Assembly: GCF_014268805.2 (NCBI RefSeq)
Contig: NZ_JABWRF020000003.1
Location: 396,001-460,000 of the forward strand
Source of the DNA: Pseudomonas farsensis
GTDB taxonomy: Bacteria > Pseudomonadota > Gammaproteobacteria > Pseudomonadales > Pseudomonadaceae
Length of the DNA: 64,000 nt
Direction of reading: 5' to 3'
This document shows, one piece after another, positions 30,702 to 39,157 of the stretch (position 1 is its first letter; every line of letters starts with the position of its first letter). The notes beneath the pieces were generated by a model. That model saw only the letters and a list, made by a program, of their open reading frames with translations. It made no database searches and was not told the origin of the DNA. The position numbers and the translations under genes are program-made.

Positions 30702-32846
30702 ATGATCAGTACCGAACTCAAAGCCACCATCCAGGGCGCCTACTCGCGTTTCCTCGAAGCCAAAAGCCTCAAGCCGCGCTATGGCCAGCGCCTGATGATC
30801 GCCGAAGTCGCCAAGGTGCTCGGTGACATTGCCACCGACGACGAAGGCCGCCGTGCAGGCGAACCCGCCGTGGTAGCGGTCGAGGCCGGCACTGGTACCG
30901 GCAAGACCGTCGCCTACAGCCTGGCCGCCATTGCCGCCGCCAAGGCCGCAGGCAAGCGCCTGGTGATTGCCACCGCAACCGTGGCCCTGCAAGAGCAGAT
31001 CGTGTTCAAGGACCTGCCCGACCTCATGCGCAACAGTGGGCTGAATTTCAGCTTTGCGCTGGCCAAGGGCCGTGGGCGCTATCTGTGCCTGTCCAAGCTC
31101 GACGTGCTGCTGCAAGAAGGCCACGCCCAGTCGGCCACCGCGCAGCTGTTCGAAGAAGAAGGCTTCCATATCGAAGTCGATGAGCGCAGCCAGAAGCTGT
31201 TCAACAGCATGATCGAAAAGCTCGCGGGCAACCGCTGGGACGGCGACCGCGACAGTTGGTCGGAAAACATCGAAGACCAGGACTGGGCGCGCCTGACCAC
31301 TGACCACGGCCAGTGCACCGGCCGCCATTGCCCGAACTTCCAGCAGTGCGTGTTCTACAAGGCACGTGAAGGCATGGGCAAGGTCGATGTCATCGTCACC
31401 AACCACGACATGGTGCTGGCCGACCTTGCACTGGGTGGCGGCGCGGTGCTGCCCGACCCGCGTGACACCATGTACGTATTCGACGAAGGCCATCACCTGC
31501 CCGACAAGGCCATCGGCCACTTCGCCCATTACTCTCGCCTGCGCTCCACCTCCGACTGGCTTGAGCAAACCGCCAAGAACCTGACCAAGCTGTTGGCCCA
31601 GCACCCGCTGCCGGGCGACCTTGGCCGCTACATCGAACAGGTGCCGGAGCTTGCGCGTGAAGTGCGCACTCAGCAGCAGTTCATGTTCACCCTGTGCGAG
31701 CAGGTGGCCGATTTCCGTGCCGGGGAAGACATGGAAGGCCGTGACCGGCCGCGCTACCGTTTCGAAGGCGGTGTGGTGCCCGAGCAAATCCGCGAAGTCG
31801 GCATCGAGCTGAAAAAAGGCTTTGCCCGCCTCAACGACCTGTTCACCCGTCTGGCCGACTTGCTCAAGGAAGGCATGGACGGCGAAAGCAGCATTGGCAT
31901 CGCCAGCCATCAGGCTGAAGAGTGGTATCCGCTGTTCGGCAGCCTGGTCACCCGCGCCCAGGGCAACTGGGAGCTATGGACCGCCTTCACCGCCGAAGAC
32001 CCGGAAGACAGCCCGCCGATGGCGCGCTGGTTGACCCTGGCCGAAACCGGCGCGTTGTTCGATATCGAGGTCAACGCCAGCCCCATCCTGGCCGCCGAGA
32101 TGCTGCGGCGCAATCTGTGGAATGTCGCCTTCGGCGCGCTGGTCACTTCGGCCACGCTGACCGCGCTGGGCAAGTTCGACCGCTTCCGCATGCGTTCGGG
32201 GCTGCCGCGTGATGCGGTGCAGTGCGTGGTACCCAGCCCGTTCGTGCACGATGACGCAGGCGTGCTGCGGGTGCCGGACCTGGGTGCCGACCCGCGCGAT
32301 GCCACGGCGCATACCGCGGCGATCATTCGCGAGCTGCCCGGCATTGTCGAGGGTGCTCGCGGCGCGCTGATCCTGTTCTCTTCGCGCAAGCAGATGCAGG
32401 ATGTATTCGACGGCCTGGACCGCGACTGGCGCAAGCTGGTGCTGATCCAGGGCAACCTGTCCAAGCAGGAAACCCTGAACAAGCACAAGGCGCGGGTCGA
32501 CGATGGCCAGCACAGCGTGCTGTTCGGCCTGGCAAGCTTCGCCGAAGGTGTCGACTTGCCGGGTGCCTACTGTGAACACGTGGTTATCGCCAAGATCCCC
32601 TTCGCGGTGCCCGATGATCCGGTCGAGGCTGCGCTGGCCGAGTGGATCGAGGCCCGTGGCGGCAACCCGTTCATGGAAATCGCCGTACCTGACGCTTCGC
32701 TGCGCCTGATCCAGGCCTGCGGCCGCCTGCTGCGTACCGAGCAGGACCGTGGTGTCATCACCTTGCTCGACCGGCGCCTGGTCACCCAGCGCTACGGCAA
32801 GGCTATTCTCAATGCACTTCCGCCGTTCCGGCGCGAAATCAGCTGA
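30702..32846 (+). CDS. dinG: ATP-dependent DNA helicase DinG
   Basis: A 5'-3' superfamily 2 helicase with an iron-sulfur cluster, of 714 residues, used in repair and removal of R-loops. Walker A is GTGTGKT in VEAGTGTGKTVAYSL. The four cluster cysteines lie between RYLCLSK and HCPNFQQC. The DEAH-like box is FDEGHHLPD and motif VI is QACGRLLRTEQDRG. Gene neighbours match the P. aeruginosa PA1045 region. Confidence 0.95.
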   Translation: MISTELKATIQGAYSRFLEAKSLKPRYGQRLMIAEVAKVLGDIATDDEGRRAGEPAVVAVEAGTGTGKTVAYSLAAIAAAKAAGKRLVIATATVALQEQIVFKDLPDLMRNSGLNFSFALAKGRGRYLCLSKLDVLLQEGHAQSATAQLFEEEGFHIEVDERSQKLFNSMIEKLAGNRWDGDRDSWSENIEDQDWARLTTDHGQCTGRHCPNFQQCVFYKAREGMGKVDVIVTNHDMVLADLALGGGAVLPDPRDTMYVFDEGHHLPDKAIGHFAHYSRLRSTSDWLEQTAKNLTKLLAQHPLPGDLGRYIEQVPELAREVRTQQQFMFTLCEQVADFRAGEDMEGRDRPRYRFEGGVVPEQIREVGIELKKGFARLNDLFTRLADLLKEGMDGESSIGIASHQAEEWYPLFGSLVTRAQGNWELWTAFTAEDPEDSPPMARWLTLAETGALFDIEVNASPILAAEMLRRNLWNVAFGALVTSATLTALGKFDRFRMRSGLPRDAVQCVVPSPFVHDDAGVLRVPDLGADPRDATAHTAAIIRELPGIVEGARGALILFSSRKQMQDVFDGLDRDWRKLVLIQGNLSKQETLNKHKARVDDGQHSVLFGLASFAEGVDLPGAYCEHVVIAKIPFAVPDDPVEAALAEWIEARGGNPFMEIAVPDASLRLIQACGRLLRTEQDRGVITLLDRRLVTQRYGKAILNALPPFRREIS

Positions 32847-32927
32847 CCGCCGGAGCAAGATGCACCGGCGTGCTGTCCATGACTGAGTTGCGAACCCATG
32901 AGGGTTCAGAAGGAGAGCTACCGCCCC

Positions 32928-35156
32928 ATGATCCGTCGCACCCTACCTGCCATGCTTACCCTGTTGTTCAGCGCGCCGTTGCTCGCCGGGCAACAGACAC
33001 TGTTCAGTTTCGTGCGCCCTGCCTCGGTGGTGAACGTCACCACCCAGGACGCCGGGATGCCGCAGTACAACGCAGAGCAAACCGCCGAAGGCGAGGTGCT
33101 GCGGCGGGTGGTATTCAACCCCGTGCCCCAGCCGACGCTGCGCCTGGCGCCGCCAAGCGGCGCGTGGGACTGGTCGGCCGGGCAGTTCCTCACCCTGCGC
33201 CTGCAAAGCGGCATGGATTGGGCGCTCACGGTAGATGTCACCGTTCAGGGTAGCGATGGCCGCACGCTGACCAGTCGCGTCGACCTGCCGGCCGGCCCGG
33301 CGCAGACGGTAATGGTTCCGCTGGTCGCCCGCTCGCCGCTAAGCCAGGGCATGCGCGCCGGCCCGCCGATGCCTTGGAGCCACGGCGGCGAGCGCCTGCT
33401 GCTGGCCAGCAGCAAGGGTGAAGTGGACCTCAAGCAGGTCACCTCGGTGAGCCTGAGCATCCCCAACCCGAATGTTTCCCAGAGCCTGCTGATCGAGCGC
33501 GTAGGCCTGCAAGACGATGACCTTGCATTCAAGGCTGCCTACAGCGAGCTGATCGACGGCTTTGGCCAGTCGACACGCGGCAACTGGCCAGAAAAGGTCA
33601 GCAGCGACGAGCAGCTCAAGGCTGCCAGCCTGCGTGAGCAGCCGCAGCTCAAGGCCTGGCTGGCCGAACGCGACAAGCTCGGCCTGGACCCATACGGCGG
33701 TGTGCAGGCAGGCCCTGCGTTCGACGCCAAAGGGTTCTTCCGTACCGAAAAACGTGACGGGCGCTGGTACCTGGTGACACCGGACGGCCACCCGTTCTAT
33801 TCGCTTGGGGTCAATGCCGTTGCGCCAGACGGCGGGCGCACCTATGTTCAGGGCCGCGAGGGCATGTTCAAAAACCTGCCAGGCGAGGGCCAGGCGCTGG
33901 CGGCTTTCTATGGCCAGGGCAATAACGACGACGGCAACACGTCCTCTCAGGGCCGCCACTTCAAGCAGGGGCGCTGGTTCGACTTCTACAGTGCCAATCT
34001 GCAGCGCACCTATGCCAAACCGTGCCAGGCCGATGCGCAGGCTGCCCCATGCCCGCCGCTGGCACTCGATGCCGCGCGCTGGCAGGCGCATACCCTCGAC
34101 CGCTTGCAGGCGTGGGGTTTCAACACCTTGGGCAATTGGAGCGACCCGTCGTTTGAACACGCCCAGCGCATGCCCTACACGCTGCCACTGTCGATCGTTG
34201 GCGACTACGCCAGCATCAGCACCGGCATGGACTGGTGGGGGCGCATGCCCGACCCGTTCGACCCGCGCTTTGCCATGGCCACCGAACGCGCCGTGGCCAT
34301 TGCCGCACGCGACCACCGCGATGACCCTTGGCTGATTGGTTATTTTGCCGACAACGAACTGGCCTGGGCTGCGCCGGGTGCAGACCCCAAAGCCCGCTAT
34401 GGCCTGGCGTTCGGCACCTTGCGCCTGACCACCGACGTGCCGGCCAAGCGCGCCTTCCTTAAACAGTTGCGCGACAAGTACCGCAACCAGGACGGCCTTT
34501 CCAAAGCTTGGGGCATCGAGCTCAGTGCCTGGGAGTTGATGGAAGACCCAGGCTTCGAGGCGCCACTGCCCAACCCGGAACACCCGGAAATCGAGCGTGA
34601 CTACCAGTACTTCCAGCAGGTATTCGCTGAAACCTACTTCAAGACCATCGCCGATGCCCTCAACTGGCACGCGCCCAACCACCTGCTGCTGGGCGGGCGC
34701 TTTGCGCAGAGTACGCCGGAAGCGGTCAAGGCCTGCGCGCGTTACTGTGACGTGCTGAGCTTCAACTTCTATACCCTCAAACCGCAGGACGGTTACGATT
34801 TCGAGCGCCTGGCCGAGTTGGACAAGCCGGTGCTGGTGTCGGAGTTTCAGTTCGGTTCGCGTGATCGCGGCCCGTTCTGGCCAGGTCCGGTCGAAGTTGC
34901 GCGGGAAGAGGAGCGGGGCCCTGCGTACGGCAACTTCCTCAAGGCGGCGTTGGCCCAGCCCATGATTGTCGGGGCGCACTGGTTCCAGTACCTCGACCAG
35001 CCGGCCAGCGGCCGGTTGCTCGACGGCGAAAACGGCCACCTTGGGCTTGTGGCCATCACCGATGTGGCCTACCCGGGCTTCGTCGAAGCCGTGCGAAAGA
35101 GCAACCTGCAAGCCGTTGGTCAGTTGCGCACCGTGTTGCAGAAACCGGCGCAGTAA
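32928..35156 (+). CDS. Secreted glycoside hydrolase, beta-agarase/GH50-like
   Basis: A 742-residue protein with a signal peptide (MLTLLFSAPLLAG). An N-terminal beta-sandwich of about 190 residues is followed by a TIM-barrel region. GYFADNELAW has the Asn-Glu pair typical of an acid/base glutamate in clan GH-A enzymes, and PVLVSEFQFGSRDRGPFW is a good candidate for the nucleophile glutamate. Similar proteins are annotated as beta-agarase or GH50-like. A soil pseudomonad may use it on another beta-linked sugar polymer; the substrate is not known. Confidence 0.75.
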   Translation: MIRRTLPAMLTLLFSAPLLAGQQTLFSFVRPASVVNVTTQDAGMPQYNAEQTAEGEVLRRVVFNPVPQPTLRLAPPSGAWDWSAGQFLTLRLQSGMDWALTVDVTVQGSDGRTLTSRVDLPAGPAQTVMVPLVARSPLSQGMRAGPPMPWSHGGERLLLASSKGEVDLKQVTSVSLSIPNPNVSQSLLIERVGLQDDDLAFKAAYSELIDGFGQSTRGNWPEKVSSDEQLKAASLREQPQLKAWLAERDKLGLDPYGGVQAGPAFDAKGFFRTEKRDGRWYLVTPDGHPFYSLGVNAVAPDGGRTYVQGREGMFKNLPGEGQALAAFYGQGNNDDGNTSSQGRHFKQGRWFDFYSANLQRTYAKPCQADAQAAPCPPLALDAARWQAHTLDRLQAWGFNTLGNWSDPSFEHAQRMPYTLPLSIVGDYASISTGMDWWGRMPDPFDPRFAMATERAVAIAARDHRDDPWLIGYFADNELAWAAPGADPKARYGLAFGTLRLTTDVPAKRAFLKQLRDKYRNQDGLSKAWGIELSAWELMEDPGFEAPLPNPEHPEIERDYQYFQQVFAETYFKTIADALNWHAPNHLLLGGRFAQSTPEAVKACARYCDVLSFNFYTLKPQDGYDFERLAELDKPVLVSEFQFGSRDRGPFWPGPVEVAREEERGPAYGNFLKAALAQPMIVGAHWFQYLDQPASGRLLDGENGHLGLVAITDVAYPGFVEAVRKSNLQAVGQLRTVLQKPAQ

Positions 35157-35280
35157 GCGGGTCGGGCGGGGCAGGAGTGGGCGATTCCGCGGCTTTATCG
35201 AGGGCCATCCAGTAGGCAAACCGCCCAACTACTGAAACAATGCACGCCTTTGCCAGTCAGGTCGTACGGAGAGGTAGCGG

Positions 35281-36426
35281 GTGCAGATCCAGGGTCACTA
35301 TGAGCTGAAGTTCGAGGCGGTGCGCGATGCCTTCGCCGCGTTGTTCGAGGATCCCCAGGAGCGTGGCGCTGCGCTGTGCATCCAGGTCGGCGGCGAGACT
35401 GTTGTCGACCTGTGGGCCGGCACCGCCGACAAGGACGGCCAGCAGGCGTGGCACAGCGATACCATTGCCAACCTGTTCTCCTGCACCAAGACGTTCACGG
35501 CCGTCACCGCCCTGCAACTGGTCGGGGAAGGCAAGCTGGCGCTGGATGCACCGGTAGCGCGTTACTGGCCCGAGTTTGCCCAGGCCGACAAGGGCAACAT
35601 CACCCTGCGCCACTTGGTCAGCCATCGCGCCGGCCTGCCGGCCATCCGCCAACTGCTGCCCGCCGAGATGCTTTACGACTGGCAGGGCATGGTCGATGCC
35701 TTGGCCGCCGAAGCACCCTGGTGGACGCCCGGCAGCGAACACGGTTACGCCGCCATCACCTATGGCTGGCTGCTCGGTGAGCTGATTCGCCGCGCCGACG
35801 GTCGTGGCCCTGGTGATTCGATTGTCGCCCGCACCGCCAGGCCGCTGGGCCTGGACTTCCATGTTGGCCTTGCCGATGAAGAGTTCCACCGGGTGGCGCA
35901 TATTGCCCGTGGCAAGGGCAATGCCGGCGATGCCGCTGCCCAGCGCCTGCTGCAGGTGACGATGCGTGAGCCCGAGGCGTTGTCGACGCGCGCCTTTACC
36001 AACCCGCCGGCAATTCTTACCAGTACCAACAAGCCTGAATGGCGGCGCATGCAGCAGCCTGCGGCCAACGGGCACGGCAACGCCCGTAGCCTGGCCGGTT
36101 TTTATGCCGGGCTGCTCGATGGCAGCTTGCTCGAATCCGAACTACTGGATGAGCTGACCCGTGAACACAGCCTGGGCCAGGACCGCACCTTGCTCACCCA
36201 GACGCGCTTCGGCCTGGGCTGCATGCTCGACCAGCCCACGGTGGCCAATGCCACCTTCGGCCTTGGCGCCCGTGCCTTCGGCCACCCGGGGGCAGGCGGC
36301 TCGGTTGGCTTTGCCGACCCGGAGCACGACGTGGCTTTTGGCTTTGTCACCAATACCCTCGGCCCTTATGTGCTGATGGACCCGCGCGCGCAACAACTGG
36401 TGCGGGTGTTGGGCACCTGCCTTTGA
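35281..36426 (+). CDS. Serine beta-lactamase-fold esterase, EstB type
   Basis: A 381-residue hydrolase of the class C beta-lactamase-like esterase family. The nucleophile motif S-x-x-K is S67-C-T-K70 in FSCTKTFTA, and the Y-x-x motif is within YAAITYGWLLG. HPGAGGSVGFADPE is the third conserved box. It starts at GTG 35281, behind GGAGAGG. Likely a cytoplasmic carboxylesterase. Matches PA1047 by neighbourhood (dinG, OmpA, pdxH). Confidence 0.88.
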   Translation: MQIQGHYELKFEAVRDAFAALFEDPQERGAALCIQVGGETVVDLWAGTADKDGQQAWHSDTIANLFSCTKTFTAVTALQLVGEGKLALDAPVARYWPEFAQADKGNITLRHLVSHRAGLPAIRQLLPAEMLYDWQGMVDALAAEAPWWTPGSEHGYAAITYGWLLGELIRRADGRGPGDSIVARTARPLGLDFHVGLADEEFHRVAHIARGKGNAGDAAAQRLLQVTMREPEALSTRAFTNPPAILTSTNKPEWRRMQQPAANGHGNARSLAGFYAGLLDGSLLESELLDELTREHSLGQDRTLLTQTRFGLGCMLDQPTVANATFGLGARAFGHPGAGGSVGFADPEHDVAFGFVTNTLGPYVLMDPRAQQLVRVLGTCL

Positions 36427-36525
36427 TCGGGTAACGCGGGTATTGCCTGCGGCCTTTGACTATCCTCAATGCCAACGCCTCATCCGTGTGGGCAAAATAT
36501 CCTTCTATTTCATGGTGTATCGCTG

Positions 36526-37536
36526 ATGTCTTCACATAAAACCTTAGCACTCGCGCTGTGCCTGGCCATGACCGGCTGCGCCAGCCATTCGCAGGACGCG
36601 TCCAAAGACAGCGGCCTGAGCTGGTGGCCATTTGGTTCGGACGCAGTTGCCGACAAGGAAGTGAAGGGCGCTGTTACCGAGAACGTGGCCAAGGCCGATG
36701 CCAAATCAGAAAGCGGCAGCCGTTGGTGGTGGCCGTTTGGCGGTGACGACAGCAAGGCGCAAGCCGCTGCCGTGCCGAAAATCGACCACAAGGCCACCCA
36801 GGCCTGGCTCGACCAGTACGAACCTAAAGTGCGCGAGGCCATCAAGGGCAGCAAGTTCGAGCTGGAGCGCCGTGAAGATGTGCTGGCGGTGACCATCCCG
36901 GTGGACGGGGCCTACAACCCTGACCGCCCGAACATGCTGCTGCCACTGACCCTCGGCCCGATTACCCAGGTGGCCAAGGCCATCGAGACCGACAACAAGA
37001 CCGCCATTCTGATTCTCGGCCATGCCGACAGCAGTGGCGCCACGGCTGCCAACCAGAAGCTCAGCCTGGAGCGCGCAGCCTCGGTCTCGGCGATCTTCCG
37101 TCTTAGCGGCCTGAAACGTGACCGCCTGATGCTCAAGGGCATGGGTTCGGTCATGCCGCGTGCGGCCAACGACAGCGCTGCCGGCCGGGCCTTGAACCGC
37201 CGTGTCGAGCTGCTGCTGACGCCGCAGGACACCATGGTTGCCCTGCTGGCCAAGTACCAACAGCCTGCCCAGGCGCCTCAGCCAGCCGCGATGGTTGCCA
37301 CGCAGGACGCCAAGGCGCCGGCCGCCGCTGCCGCTAAACCTGCGGCCAAGCCCGCTGCCAAACCGGCCGCCAAGGCTGCAGCAAAACCTGCTGCGAAAAA
37401 AACCGTAGCCAAGACCAAGGCGCCAGCCAAGGCCACCGCTGCCGCCAAGAAAGCACCTGCAGCAGCCAAGCCTGCCGCAAAAAAGGCAACCACCGACAAG
37501 AAAGTTGCCGCCAATAGCCCTGCGAAGACCAACTGA
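36526..37536 (+). CDS. OmpA-family lipoprotein with histone-H1-like tail
   Basis: A 336-residue lipoprotein (signal ending LAMTGC). After the signal come two copies of a tryptophan-rich motif (WWPFGSD and WWWPFGGDD). The OmpA-like domain spans about residues 130-240 (ILGHADSSGATAAN). The last 80 residues are an Ala/Lys/Pro tail with repeated AAKPAAKPAAK, as in histone H1-like or AlgP proteins. The tail may contact peptidoglycan or other polyanions. It is PA1048-like by neighbourhood. Confidence 0.88.
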   Translation: MSSHKTLALALCLAMTGCASHSQDASKDSGLSWWPFGSDAVADKEVKGAVTENVAKADAKSESGSRWWWPFGGDDSKAQAAAVPKIDHKATQAWLDQYEPKVREAIKGSKFELERREDVLAVTIPVDGAYNPDRPNMLLPLTLGPITQVAKAIETDNKTAILILGHADSSGATAANQKLSLERAASVSAIFRLSGLKRDRLMLKGMGSVMPRAANDSAAGRALNRRVELLLTPQDTMVALLAKYQQPAQAPQPAAMVATQDAKAPAAAAAKPAAKPAAKPAAKAAAKPAAKKTVAKTKAPAKATAAAKKAPAAAKPAAKKATTDKKVAANSPAKTN

Positions 37537-37555
37537 TCGTCAAGGAACCGCAGCA

Positions 37556-38203
37556 ATGACCCAAACCCTGGCCGATATGCGCCGCGACTACACCCGTGAT
37601 GGCCTGGCCGAAGCCCAGGCTCCGGGGGAGCCGTTCGCCTTGTTCCATCACTGGTTCGCTGACGCGGTGAAAACCGAGCAGTTGCCGGTGGAGGCCAACG
37701 CCATGACCCTGGCGACCGTCGACGCCGAGGGTCGCCCACATTGCCGGGTGCTGTTGCTCAAGGCCCTGGATGCGCTTGGGTTCACCTTCTTTACCAACTA
37801 CACCAGTGCCAAGGGCCAGCATCTGGCGGCCAACCCGTTTGCCGCCATGACGTTCTTCTGGCCGGCGCTGGAGCGCCAGGTGCGTATCGAGGGGCGGGTG
37901 GAGAAGGTCACGGCCAAGGAATCGGACGACTATTACCAGGTGCGTCCACTGGGCAGCCGCCTGGGGGCCTGGGCTTCGCCGCAGAGCCAGGTCATTGCTG
38001 ATCGGGAAGAACTCGAAGGGCTGGTCAAGGCCACCGAGGCGCGCTTCAGCGACACCCAGCCGCATTGCCCGGAACACTGGGGAGGCTACCGTTTGCTGCC
38101 CGAGCGCATCGAGTTCTGGCAGGGCCGCGCCAGCCGTCTGCATGATCGCCTCAACTACCGCCTGGTAGAGGGGCAATGGCAGCGCGAGCGCCTGGCGCCG
38201 TAA
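37556..38203 (+). CDS. pdxH: Pyridoxamine 5'-phosphate oxidase
   Basis: An FMN enzyme that oxidises pyridoxamine or pyridoxine 5'-phosphate to pyridoxal 5'-phosphate. It is 215 residues long, as usual. Motifs include MTLATVDAEGRPHCRVLLLK and FTFFTNYTSAKGQHLAANPFAA, and the C-terminal EFWQGRASRLHDR. ATG 37556 gives MTQTLADMRRDY. It lies 20 bp after the OmpA lipoprotein stop. Confidence 0.97.
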   Translation: MTQTLADMRRDYTRDGLAEAQAPGEPFALFHHWFADAVKTEQLPVEANAMTLATVDAEGRPHCRVLLLKALDALGFTFFTNYTSAKGQHLAANPFAAMTFFWPALERQVRIEGRVEKVTAKESDDYYQVRPLGSRLGAWASPQSQVIADREELEGLVKATEARFSDTQPHCPEHWGGYRLLPERIEFWQGRASRLHDRLNYRLVEGQWQRERLAP

Positions 38204-38233
38204 TGCCCAAGGGGGCCGTAACGCGGCCCCTGT

Positions 38234-38464
38234 CTACGGTTGTCTTGCCGCTTCGCGTTGCAGCCAGGCTGGCAGGTCCTTGCGTTTTACCTTCTCCCGC
38301 TGCGCCCGCTGCAGCAATTGCAGCATGTGCTCGCGCCGCGCGGGGTCGCTGCCGGCCATCGACAAGGCCAGGTCGCGGTCCATCCAACGGCGCATGCGCA
38401 CGTACAGCCAACCGTGGAAATACAGGCCAGCCACTGTGGCCACGACAACGATGAAGTAATCCAT
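38234..38464 (-). CDS. Small membrane-anchored hypothetical protein, 76 aa
   Basis: A 76-residue protein with one N-terminal membrane segment (YFIVVVATVAGLYFHGWLYV) followed by a charged cytoplasmic helix (KRKDLPAWLQREAARQ). Matches the small PA1052-like gene by position between pdxH and slyB. Function unknown. I use ATG 38464; the longer frame lacks supporting features. Confidence 0.65.
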   Translation of the reverse strand: MDYFIVVVATVAGLYFHGWLYVRMRRWMDRDLALSMAGSDPARREHMLQLLQRAQREKVKRKDLPAWLQREAARQP

Positions 38465-38613
38465 GACTATCCTTGGTCCAACCTGTTGAGTCCGGTCTGC
38501 AGCCGCTGTTTGGCTGTACCCGAGCTGAATGAGAACAAATTTGTCATCGTTGCGCCGTGACACCGGTCATGGTGCAGAGTCTAATAGTCACCTGTCTTTT
38601 GGAGATTGTCCTC

Positions 38614-39078
38614 ATGCGTAAATCCGTTTTGCTGGTGGCGAGCTTCACCACCATGGCCCTTCTGCTGGGCGGCTGCCAGTCGTCGCTGACCGGCGACAGC
38701 TACTCCCGTGATGAGGCCCGCCGCGTGCAGACCGTGCGTATGGGTACCATCGAATCCTTGCGCCCCGTGAAAATCGAGGGCACCAAGACCCCAATTGGCG
38801 GTGGCGCTGGCGCCATTGTCGGTGGTGTGGCCGGTTCGGCAGTTGGTGGCGGCCGTGGCAGCATCGTGGCTGCGGTGATCGGTGCGGTTGCCGGTGGCCT
38901 GGCAGGTTCTGCGGCTGAAGAAGGCCTGACCCGCACCCAGGGTGTGGAAATTACTGTCCGTGAAGATGACGGCAGCATGCGTGCTTATGTGCAGCAGGTG
39001 CAGCAGAACGAAATCTTCCGGGTCGGCGAGCGCGTGCGCATCATGACCGTGGATGGCACCAGCCGCGTCAGCCACTGA
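38614..39078 (+). CDS. slyB: SlyB-type glycine zipper outer membrane lipoprotein
   Basis: A 154-residue outer membrane lipoprotein. The signal ends LLLGGC (Cys20). A glycine zipper 2TM segment follows (GGGAGAIVGGVAGSAVGGG and GAVAGGLAGSAAEEG), then a short beta-rich domain (VEITVREDDGSMRAYVQQV). SlyB-type proteins stabilise the outer membrane and are often PhoPQ-controlled. GGAG precedes the ATG. Confidence 0.9.
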   Translation: MRKSVLLVASFTTMALLLGGCQSSLTGDSYSRDEARRVQTVRMGTIESLRPVKIEGTKTPIGGGAGAIVGGVAGSAVGGGRGSIVAAVIGAVAGGLAGSAAEEGLTRTQGVEITVREDDGSMRAYVQQVQQNEIFRVGERVRIMTVDGTSRVSH

Positions 39079-39096
39079 CTGCAGCCGTAAAAACAA

Positions 39097-39132
39097 AACC
39101 CCGAACCGGCCTGGCCGATTCGGGGTTTTTTA
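39097..39132. terminator. Bidirectional terminator after slyB
   Basis: AACCCCGAA and TTCGGGGTT enclose a GC-rich loop, with A-run and T-run flanks. It separates slyB from the convergent flavoprotein gene. Confidence 0.9.
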
Positions 39133-39157
39133 TTGGACGCTATCGCCGTATGCAGGC

